From contig DAOUJY010000023.1 of NCBI GenBank assembly GCA_034421995.1, forward strand, positions 1-28,869: DNA of 28,869 nt, given 5' to 3'. The notes below the pieces were generated by a model that was not told the DNA's origin, made no database searches, and saw nothing but the letters and a program-made list of their open reading frames with translations. The position numbers and the translations under genes are program-made. Each line of letters starts with the position of its first letter. Position 1 is the first letter of the stretch. This document shows positions 6,089-12,356 of the stretch, in pieces. The DNA comes from Bin87 sp034421995 (GTDB taxonomy: Bacteria > Chloroflexota > Dehalococcoidia > Lucifugimonadales > UBA3495).

Positions 6089-6724
6089 ATGATGGCCCAA
6101 GCCGAACATCACAGGTCTTCAGGAGTGCTACGACCGGCGGTGGCCGTATCGCCGTCCGAGCGCGCCGTTTTGCTCCGTCAGCAGCCGTTCGTACTGTGGT
6201 TCACCGGGCTGTCCGGTGCCGGCAAGAGCGCGTTGTCCGGCTGGCTGTCCCGCCGGCTCCATGATGCGGGGTGGCTCACCTACGTCCTGGATGGCGACCG
6301 TCTGCGTCACGGCCTGAACGACGATTTAGGGTTCGGCATCGCGGACCGGCGGGAAAACGTGCGCCGCCTGGCCCACGTCGCCAGCCTGATGTACGAAGCG
6401 GGGCTGATTACACTGGTGGCGTGCATCTCGCCTTTTCAGTCCGAGCGGGATTTCGCCCGGTCGCTGGTTAGCCCGGGCAAATTCGTGGAAGTATTTGTTG
6501 ATACGCCGCTGGCCTTGTGCGAGGAACGGGACACCAAGGGGCTGTACCGCCGCGCCCGGCTGGGCAAAATAACCGATTTCACCGGCATCGATTCCCCTTA
6601 CGAAATACCCGCCAATCCTGAAATAACCATTACCACCGCCGACCGCACCGTCGCCGAGTCCGGCGCGGAATTGATGGCCTTTCTGCAACGGCGTAAACTC
6701 CTGACATGGCCAGCCCACGACTAA
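6089..6724 (+). CDS. cysC: Adenylylsulfate (APS) kinase
   Basis: The 211-residue kinase phosphorylates APS to PAPS, the activated sulfate donor. The P-loop GLSGAGKS is at 40-47. It is followed by LDGDRLRHGLNDDLGF, the DRRENVRR segment (about 86-93), ISPFQSERDFAR with the phosphate-handling Ser (about 114), and KGLYRRARLGKITDFTGIDSPYE near 150-172. All are CysC signatures. Length is near the usual 200 residues, with a short N-terminal extension. Two ATG codons in tandem (6089 and 6092) could each start it. No ATP sulfurylase gene is near. It overlaps the sulfotransferase gene by 19 bp, so PAPS made here probably feeds that enzyme rather than sulfate assimilation; that link is inferred from gene order. 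Confidence 0.95.
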   Translation: MMAQAEHHRSSGVLRPAVAVSPSERAVLLRQQPFVLWFTGLSGAGKSALSGWLSRRLHDAGWLTYVLDGDRLRHGLNDDLGFGIADRRENVRRLAHVASLMYEAGLITLVACISPFQSERDFARSLVSPGKFVEVFVDTPLALCEERDTKGLYRRARLGKITDFTGIDSPYEIPANPEITITTADRTVAESGAELMAFLQRRKLLTWPAHD

Positions 6725-7938
6725 CCGACCACCCAGCGGGGAGGAGCGGCGGCGCGGCGCGCCGCGGATATACGCCGGGGGCCTCCGGCAGCGCCGGGTC
6801 TTTCAGCTCCGGGTTCAACAGTTTTATTTCCACCGGCCGGCTGTCGCTGGCGTTGCGGCTGGGCCGGCGCTACGGCGTAGAGCGCCGGTTTATCCCCCGT
6901 TATCTGGGCATCCTGACCACCGATGCCATCTTCGCGCCCCTGCGGTTCTGGCAGAGCGTGGCTTACGGCGGGCGCATCCGGCGGGCGGAACTGCACCCCC
7001 GGCCGTTGTTCCTGCTGGGCTTCTGGCGCTCCGGCACCACGCTGCTGCACAACCTGTTATCCATGGACCCGCAGTGGGGCTTCGTCAACACCTACCAGGC
7101 CGCCATGCCGGACCTGTTCCTGGCCGGACAGCGCCGGGTGCGGCGGATGATCGAGTCCAAACTGCCGCCCAACCGGGGCGTGGACAACATCCCGGTGGAC
7201 TTCGCGATGCCCCAGGAAGAGGAAATCGCGATGATGTGCGCCAGCGGCCTCAGCCCCTACGTCTCTCTCCTCTTCCCCAACAGCGCCGGCAAGACGCTGG
7301 ATTACCTGTTCATGGACGGCCGGCTAAACCGGGACGAGCGGGAACGCTGGCGGTCGGAATACGCCAGGCTGCTCCAGGCGGCCAGCTACCACATGGGCGG
7401 CAAGCCGCTCCTGCTGAAATCGCCGTCCAACACCAGCCGCATTGCGGCGCTTTTAGAGATGTTTCCCGAGGCGCGGTTCGTCTATATCCAGCGCAACCCC
7501 TACGACACGCTGCGCTCCTACATCCACCTGCTCCGGCTGATGAACGACTGGCACGCGCTCCAGAGCATCGACTTCGACGAACTGCTGATGCGGCAGGTGC
7601 AAATCTACCGGCAGATGGCCGAAACCTACCTGGAGCAGAAAGAACTGATACCGGACGGTCGGCTGGTGGAAATTCGATATGAAGAGTTGGAACAGGACAA
7701 GATGGAGCAAATCCACCTGATTTACGAGAGACTGGGTTTGGACGGTTACGACGCTTTTGCGCCGCGCCTGGCGGAATATGTCGATTCCATAGCCGATTTC
7801 CAGAAGAACCCCTCCAATGTCAATGACCGGGTAATTCGGCTGGTTAATGACTACGTTCCCTTCCTGGTTTCTCGCTATGGGTATGAGTTCATGGCGCCGT
7901 CAACGGTATCTGACGCCGGCGACCGTGATAACATTTAG
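6706..7938 (+). CDS. PAPS-dependent sulfotransferase family protein
   Basis: The 410-residue protein has both PAPS-binding elements: the 5'-phosphosulfate loop GFWRSGTT (about 105-112) and the 3'-phosphate site RFVYIQRNPYDTLRS (about 257-271). KSPSNTSRI between them is also typical of the Sulfotransfer_3 family. It transfers sulfate from PAPS to a hydroxyl or amine on an unidentified acceptor. No signal peptide is seen. The first 45 residues are low in complexity and rich in Gly, Ala and Arg, so translation may start later. It overlaps cysC by 19 bp in a different frame, suggesting translational coupling and a dedicated PAPS supply. It is followed by a dispersed inverted repeat and the CE7-type hydrolase gene. 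Confidence 0.88.
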   Translation: MASPRLTDHPAGRSGGAARRGYTPGASGSAGSFSSGFNSFISTGRLSLALRLGRRYGVERRFIPRYLGILTTDAIFAPLRFWQSVAYGGRIRRAELHPRPLFLLGFWRSGTTLLHNLLSMDPQWGFVNTYQAAMPDLFLAGQRRVRRMIESKLPPNRGVDNIPVDFAMPQEEEIAMMCASGLSPYVSLLFPNSAGKTLDYLFMDGRLNRDERERWRSEYARLLQAASYHMGGKPLLLKSPSNTSRIAALLEMFPEARFVYIQRNPYDTLRSYIHLLRLMNDWHALQSIDFDELLMRQVQIYRQMAETYLEQKELIPDGRLVEIRYEELEQDKMEQIHLIYERLGLDGYDAFAPRLAEYVDSIADFQKNPSNVNDRVIRLVNDYVPFLVSRYGYEFMAPSTVSDAGDRDNI

Positions 7939-7960
7939 GCTGTAACGACAGAGACCATTC

Positions 7961-8067
7961 GTCAGAATCAGGATTTGCCGGATTTCACGATCTGCCGGAT
8001 TGGGTTCATTATGGCGATATGGCAATAATCCTGAAAATCCGCTAATCCAAAAAATCCTGATTCTGAC
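7961..8067. repeat. Dispersed inverted repeat, copy 2
   Basis: This 107-bp element begins GTCAGAATCAGGATT and ends with the exact reverse complement AATCCTGATTCTGAC. Inside are repeats of the unit GGATT in one arm and AATCC in the other. It fills the gap between the sulfotransferase and the hydrolase. An open frame read through it would add a false 31-residue N-terminus to the hydrolase. Confidence 0.88.
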
Positions 8068-8092
8068 AAAATTACGCCATGGGAGGCCGCAA

Positions 8093-8977
8093 ATGGACCA
8101 GCCAGTTGCCGATTTTTGGGATGCCACCCGCGCCATTCTGAACGAAACGCCGGTGGATGCCGCGCTTACCGAGTGCCCGGAGCGCAGCGGCCGGGAGTAC
8201 GAGACCTGGAACGTCGTCCTGCGCAGTTACGGCGGCCAGCGGCTGCGGGGCTTCTACACCGTGCCCCGGGATACGCCGGCGTCGGGACGGTTCCCGGCCC
8301 TGCTGGCGGTGCCCGGCTACGGCGGCGCCAAGGATATTCCTTACCACGTGGTGATGCACGGGTTCGCCGTGCTCACGCTGTTCCCCCGCGCCCAGGGCGA
8401 AAGCATCCCGGAGTGGGACCTTCCGCAAGGCGCCAACAAGCTGACCTACAACGTCACCGACCGGGACAGTTACTACTACCGGGCCGGGTACATGGACTGC
8501 GTGCGCGGCGTTGACTTCCTCGCCGAACGGGACGAGGTGGACGCGGCCCGCATCGGGATGTGGAGCCGCAGCCAGGGCGGCGGGTTCACCCTGGCCACGG
8601 CGGCGCTGGACCATCGCCTGGCCGCGGCGGTAGCGGAAGAGCCGTTCATGTGCAACTATCCGGTGGCCATCGACATCGACACGCGGCCCTATCACGAACT
8701 GCGCAACTACGTGCAGGAACATCCCGAAGAGCGGCCGGCCATGCTGGACACCCTGCGCTACTTCGACACCCTCACCCTGGCCGACGCCATCCAGTGCCCC
8801 ATCCTGGTCAACATCGGCATGGCCGACACCACCTGCCCCTACGACACTATCATGCCGGTGTTCGACCGCATCCGGGCCCACAAGTCCCTGCTGGTCTATC
8901 CCGACCTGACCCACAGCCCCTGCACCGACTTCAACGTACACGCCATGAACTGGCTGAAACGGTATCTGGGGACGTAG
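8093..8977 (+). CDS. Alpha/beta hydrolase, acetyl xylan esterase (CE7/AXE1)-like
   Basis: The 294-residue protein matches the CE7 acetyl-esterase/cephalosporin-C deacetylase group. GFYTVPR and LLAVPGYGG precede a long middle segment. The nucleophile elbow is MWSRSQGGG with S160. The acid is D245 in NIGMADTTCP and the His is H274 in DLTHSPC. The elbow reads S-x-S-x-G rather than the usual G-x-S-x-G, which is uncommon. No signal peptide is seen, so it acts in the cytoplasm, perhaps removing acetyl groups from oligosaccharides or other small esters. The ATG at 8093 is chosen because GGGAGG lies at 8081-8086; in-frame starts further upstream lie in the inverted repeat. Confidence 0.85.
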   Translation: MDQPVADFWDATRAILNETPVDAALTECPERSGREYETWNVVLRSYGGQRLRGFYTVPRDTPASGRFPALLAVPGYGGAKDIPYHVVMHGFAVLTLFPRAQGESIPEWDLPQGANKLTYNVTDRDSYYYRAGYMDCVRGVDFLAERDEVDAARIGMWSRSQGGGFTLATAALDHRLAAAVAEEPFMCNYPVAIDIDTRPYHELRNYVQEHPEERPAMLDTLRYFDTLTLADAIQCPILVNIGMADTTCPYDTIMPVFDRIRAHKSLLVYPDLTHSPCTDFNVHAMNWLKRYLGT

Positions 8978-8994
8978 GGATCAGAGCACAACGT

Positions 8995-9022
8995 GTAGGA
9001 GCGAATAATTATTCGCCCCTAC
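8995..9022. repeat. 28-bp palindrome (one mismatch), AT-core type
   Basis: It starts GTAGGAGCGAATAA and continues into TTATTCGCCCCTAC. One A:C mismatch distinguishes it from the perfect copy at 3056-3083. It lies 17 bp past the hydrolase stop and before the nucleotidyltransferase gene. Confidence 0.8.
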
Positions 9023-9050
9023 CGAGGGTCATTCCTCCGAAGTGTCGATC

Positions 9051-9959
9051 ATGCCTGCCGGATCCGGCAAACCCGACCCGCTGGGCCTGGCCGTAGCGCA
9101 GGCGGCGCAGGAAGCGGCCCACCCGGCCGTGGTGATCCTGTTCGGCTCCCGGGCCCGCGGCGACCACCGGGAGAATTCCGACGTTGACCTGCTGGTAATT
9201 TCCGACGGGGACGACGCGCGGAAAGGCTACTTTGCCGCGTCCTCCGGTGTCCGGGCCTATCGCAAGCGCACCGGGTTCAACCTCCACTATGACATCGTCC
9301 CGATGACCCGGAAGGAATTCAACCGGAACCGCCGGGCCAAGCAGCATATCGCCGGCCAGGCCGACACCTACGGAGTAGTGATGAACGACGACCCCCTGGA
9401 ACACGACGGCTCAAGAGAGGACAACTATCCCGACCACTGGCCCGAAACCGCGCGCCGTATTCGAGCGACTGAACAATGGCTCCAATCCTACAATGACAGC
9501 GTAGCATCCGATTATTGGTTCCAGGAAGAAATGGGCTTTGCCGCGCAGCAGGCGGTGGAAAACGCTCTGAAGGGCTGGTTGTCCTGTCTGAACCGAACCG
9601 CCACATACACACACATACTCAGAGACCTTTGGAACGAACTGGAGGGTCTGGGCCACCTCTACCGGGAGGAAACCTCGGAAATAACCGAAACCGGATGGCA
9701 CTTTTTCATCCATATCGAGCACCGAAAGCCGGAAAGCCCCGATGATCCCGAGGACTGGCTGACGCCCTATGCGACGCTCTACCGCTACGCCGGAACCGCC
9801 CACCGCATGACCCGCGAGGAAAAACTGGCCTTGCACAGCCTGGTCAACCCCTTCGTAGCCGCCCTGCTGGAACACATACACCGCCTCAGCGGCACCGACG
9901 CCACGGACGTGTACCCGGACGGCCTCCGCCCCTGGGAAACGCACCGGCCCAACCCTTAA
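9051..9959 (+). CDS. Fused nucleotidyltransferase-HEPN protein
   Basis: The N-terminal third (about 12-110 of 302) is a minimal nucleotidyltransferase. GSRARG (32-37) is followed by SDVDLLV with D44 and D46, and by a third carboxylate in HYDIVP (D81). The C-terminal part (about 130-290) is helical and HEPN-like: FAAQQAVENALKGWLSCL, then THILRDLWNELEGLG. R182 and H188 in NRTATYTH have RX4-6H spacing, but their position makes an RNase site uncertain. In MntA/HepT-type modules these two parts are usually separate proteins, the MNT modifying and silencing a HEPN toxin. Here they share one chain. The ATG at 9051 is preferred over an in-frame GTG at 9042; neither has a clear Shine-Dalgarno sequence. 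The role could be toxin-antitoxin, defence, or small-molecule nucleotidylation. Confidence 0.85.
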   Translation: MPAGSGKPDPLGLAVAQAAQEAAHPAVVILFGSRARGDHRENSDVDLLVISDGDDARKGYFAASSGVRAYRKRTGFNLHYDIVPMTRKEFNRNRRAKQHIAGQADTYGVVMNDDPLEHDGSREDNYPDHWPETARRIRATEQWLQSYNDSVASDYWFQEEMGFAAQQAVENALKGWLSCLNRTATYTHILRDLWNELEGLGHLYREETSEITETGWHFFIHIEHRKPESPDDPEDWLTPYATLYRYAGTAHRMTREEKLALHSLVNPFVAALLEHIHRLSGTDATDVYPDGLRPWETHRPNP

Positions 9960-9989
9960 AGACCTCACCCGCCTCCGTTTCAGGAGTTT

Positions 9990-10097
9990 GTCAGAACCGG
10001 GATTTACCGGATTTACGGATTAGCAGGATTGGGACTCTCCTGTCGCAGATGGATCCAATCCAGTAAATCCTGAAATCCCGATAATCCTGATTCTGAC
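9990..10097. repeat. Dispersed inverted repeat, copy 3
   Basis: It begins GTCAGAACCGGGATT and ends AATCCTGATTCTGAC, 108 bp in all, with GGATT/AATCC units in both arms. It fills nearly the whole space between the nucleotidyltransferase-HEPN gene and the HpaB-family gene, stopping just before the latter's ribosome binding site. Confidence 0.87.
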
Positions 10098-10118
10098 AAT
10101 AACAAAGGAGATAGAACC

Positions 10119-11573
10119 ATGCCAGCACGAACCGGCGCCCAATACCTGGCCGGTCTGAAAGAACAGCCCCGGGAAATCTGGCTGGACGGCCGGCGCATCG
10201 ACGACGTTACCGAGTTCCCCGGGCTGGCCAACGGGGCCGGATCCATAGCGTCCCTGTACGATATGCAGCACGACGGCGATGGCGCGGCCATGACCTACAC
10301 GTCGCCCTCCACCAGCGACCCGGTGGGCCTGTCCTTCATCATCCCCAAATCGTCGGAAGATTTGGCGCGCCGGCGGGAGATGATGTCCCGCTGGGCCCAC
10401 GCCAGCTACGGCATGATGGGGCGGACGCCGGACTTTCTCAACGTCACCGTCATGGCCATGGCCGCCGCCGGGGATTTCTTCGGCGACAACCGGCCCGAGT
10501 TCAAGCGGAACGTCGTCAACTACTACGAGTACACCCGCGAAAACGACGTCTGCATGACCCACACGCTGGTCAACCTCCAGCGCAACCGCGCGCCGTCGGC
10601 GACGTCCATGGACTACACCACCGACGTCGCCCTGCACGTGGTCCGGGAAACCGACGCCGGCCTGGTCATTCGCGGCCCTCGCGTGCTGGCGACCCTGGGG
10701 CCGCTGTCCGACGAGATCATGGTCTATCCCACCCGCTCATCCCTGCTGGCCCGGGACGAGGACGCCCACAAGTACGCCTTTGCCTTCGCCGTGCCCTGCG
10801 GCATTGAGGGGCTGAAGTTCATCTGCCGGGAGAGCTTTGACCTGGGCAAGTCCCATTTCGACCATCCGCTGGGTTCCCGCTTTGAAGAGATGGATGCCAT
10901 CGTCTTCTTCGACGACGTGCTGGTGCCCTGGGAGCGGGTGTTCATGTACGGCGACCGGCACAAGTGCAACAATATGTCCAACGCCACCGGGCAGTACGTC
11001 CACACCGGCCACCAGGTGGTGACCAAGAACGTCGCCAAGTGCGAGTTCATCGCCGGCATCGCCAGCCTGATGGTCAAGACGCTGGGCAGCGGCGACATCC
11101 CCCAGGTGCAGGGACTGATCGCCGAGCTGGTGGAAAACCTGGAGATAACCAAGGCGCTGCTGACCCAGTCGGAGGTCAACGCCGCCGTTGACGAATGGGG
11201 CGTGATGCTGCCCGACCGGGTGCCGCTGAACGTGGCCCGCAACCTGTTCATCAAGATGTACCCGCGCATGGCCGAGATCATCCAGCTCCTCGGTTCCAGC
11301 AGCCTGATGGCCCTGCCATCGGAGAAAGACTTCAGCGGGCCACTGGCCGAGGTGCTGGACGCCTACCTGGACACGGACACGGCGTCGGCCCGGGAGCGGG
11401 TCCGCCTGTTCCGCCTGGCCTGGGACGCGGCGTGCAGCGCCTTCGGCGGCCGGCAGGTCCTCTACGAACGCTACTTCCAGGGCGACTGGATGCGCAACGC
11501 CGCCCTCCTGCTGGGCATCTACGACCGGGAACCCCTGATGCAGCAGGTGCAGGAGTTTCTGGAGCGGGAGTGA
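10119..11573 (+). CDS. 4-hydroxyphenylacetate 3-hydroxylase family (HpaB-type) flavin monooxygenase, oxygenase component
   Basis: The 484-residue protein is full length for the HpaB/HpaH group, which uses FADH2 from a separate reductase to hydroxylate phenolic rings. The start MPARTGAQYLAGLKE and the conserved WLDGRRIDDVT strand are typical. So are the GRTPDFLN segment (about 101-108, flavin/substrate region), the central FFDDVLVPWERVF (acyl-CoA-dehydrogenase-like domain), and GDWMRNAALLLGIYD near the end. AAAGGAG lies 8 bp before the ATG. No flavin reductase gene is nearby, so the reductant must come from elsewhere. The SDR, EthD and dienelactone hydrolase genes in this window also fit aromatic or xenobiotic metabolism, but they are not in one operon. 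The actual substrate is unknown. Confidence 0.92.
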   Translation: MPARTGAQYLAGLKEQPREIWLDGRRIDDVTEFPGLANGAGSIASLYDMQHDGDGAAMTYTSPSTSDPVGLSFIIPKSSEDLARRREMMSRWAHASYGMMGRTPDFLNVTVMAMAAAGDFFGDNRPEFKRNVVNYYEYTRENDVCMTHTLVNLQRNRAPSATSMDYTTDVALHVVRETDAGLVIRGPRVLATLGPLSDEIMVYPTRSSLLARDEDAHKYAFAFAVPCGIEGLKFICRESFDLGKSHFDHPLGSRFEEMDAIVFFDDVLVPWERVFMYGDRHKCNNMSNATGQYVHTGHQVVTKNVAKCEFIAGIASLMVKTLGSGDIPQVQGLIAELVENLEITKALLTQSEVNAAVDEWGVMLPDRVPLNVARNLFIKMYPRMAEIIQLLGSSSLMALPSEKDFSGPLAEVLDAYLDTDTASARERVRLFRLAWDAACSAFGGRQVLYERYFQGDWMRNAALLLGIYDREPLMQQVQEFLERE

Positions 11574-11601
11574 CGGGGACGAGACACGGAATGTTAACGA
11601 T

Positions 11602-11629
11602 GCCGGGGCGACCGGCCGGTCGCCCCGGC
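11602..11629. repeat. 28-bp perfect palindrome (GCCGGGGCGACCGG half-site), possible two-way terminator
   Basis: GCCGGGGCGACCGG is followed by its exact reverse complement. It shares the GGGGCGACCGG core with the 2146 copy but has GCC instead of GTA at the ends. Base pairing is kept on both sides, a compensated change. It lies between two convergent genes and is followed by GATTTTG on the plus strand, so it could terminate the HpaB-family transcript. Confidence 0.8.
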
Positions 11630-11658
11630 GATTTTGTCACGTTCCGGTGTGAGCGGAA

Positions 11659-12177
11659 TCATACGACGGGCTGCGTGGGAATTGTCGCCCCATCTGGCTG
11701 ATTCAGCAGCCGCATTCCTTCCGCGCTGACAGTAGTAACGCCGGTGCTGGGGTCGGTAGTTCCATATTGGGCGATGATACCGTGGATGCGGTCACGTTCT
11801 TCCTTGAGGACTTCCTTGCGGGCTTCCTTGCGGATTCTTTCCCGTTCCTCTCTCCACTTTTGGATTACGTATAACGCCAACTTGACACCTCCTTCGAGGA
11901 CTAAAACGGCGAAGATGCCATGAATGATGACACCAAGCCCAGCTGCCTCCATTATAGCGCCCCAATCGCGCCAGAATAGCCAGTGTCCATTTCCGAAGAG
12001 TTTGGCGGCCAGATACGTTGCTATAGCGGATCCAAAGGGCAACATTCTAGCGTGAACGCTGGTCCAGTCAGCAGTGCTGGTGAATAACAGGCTGTATAGC
12101 CAGACCAGCAGCAGCGGTGCGACCACAGCGAGAATGGCTATGCTAACCCCGATGATGGCGATAGTTCCTAGCGTCAT
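11659..12177 (-). CDS. Small membrane protein with charged C-terminal helix, function unknown
   Basis: I do not recognise a family. The 172-residue product starts MTLGTIAIIG and has a long hydrophobic N-terminal segment (about 4-33). A second hydrophobic stretch follows around 45-62, and a third near 76-104. Next comes a very charged helix, KWREERERIRKEARKEVLKE (about 106-125), which could be a coiled coil on the cytoplasmic side. The tail is polar. The start at 12177 is chosen because AAAGG lies 7 bp upstream; a longer frame to 12306 would run into a 28-bp palindrome. It is convergent with the HpaB-family gene. The architecture closely resembles the protein at 20218-20727. Confidence 0.65.
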   Translation of the reverse strand: MTLGTIAIIGVSIAILAVVAPLLLVWLYSLLFTSTADWTSVHARMLPFGSAIATYLAAKLFGNGHWLFWRDWGAIMEAAGLGVIIHGIFAVLVLEGGVKLALYVIQKWREERERIRKEARKEVLKEERDRIHGIIAQYGTTDPSTGVTTVSAEGMRLLNQPDGATIPTQPVV

Positions 12178-12288
12178 CTTGCGCCTTTCTCGCCTCATTG
12201 ATTGACCCGCACCTTCATCAAACACCGACATGAAGGACAATAACACCAACGTGGCAACAACGGAACTACTTCGAGATGAGGAAATGGT

Positions 12289-12339
12289 GTAGGGGCGAAT
12301 AATCATTCGCCCCTACTGGATTCCCGATTTCGCGGGAAT
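12289..12339. repeat. 28-bp palindrome followed by a REP-like hairpin
   Basis: Bases 12289-12316 are a GTAGGGGCGAAT... palindrome with one central mismatch (AATAATCATT). A second hairpin follows 3 bp later: ATTCCCG (12320-12326) with CGGGAAT (12333-12339), flanked by TGG and GACG. The pair lies just past the stop of the phosphate-binding protein gene and may end or stabilise its mRNA. Confidence 0.75.
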
Positions 12340-12356
12340 GACGAGAACGGTGCGGG

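Noticed and set aside
7961..8067. The repeated GGATT/AATCC units seen as a CRISPR array
   Set aside because: The copies are single inverted repeats scattered kilobases apart, without regular spacers or cas genes.
8000..8092. An upstream in-frame start extending the CE7-like hydrolase
   Set aside because: The extension lies inside the dispersed inverted repeat, while ATG 8093 has GGGAGG at a good distance.
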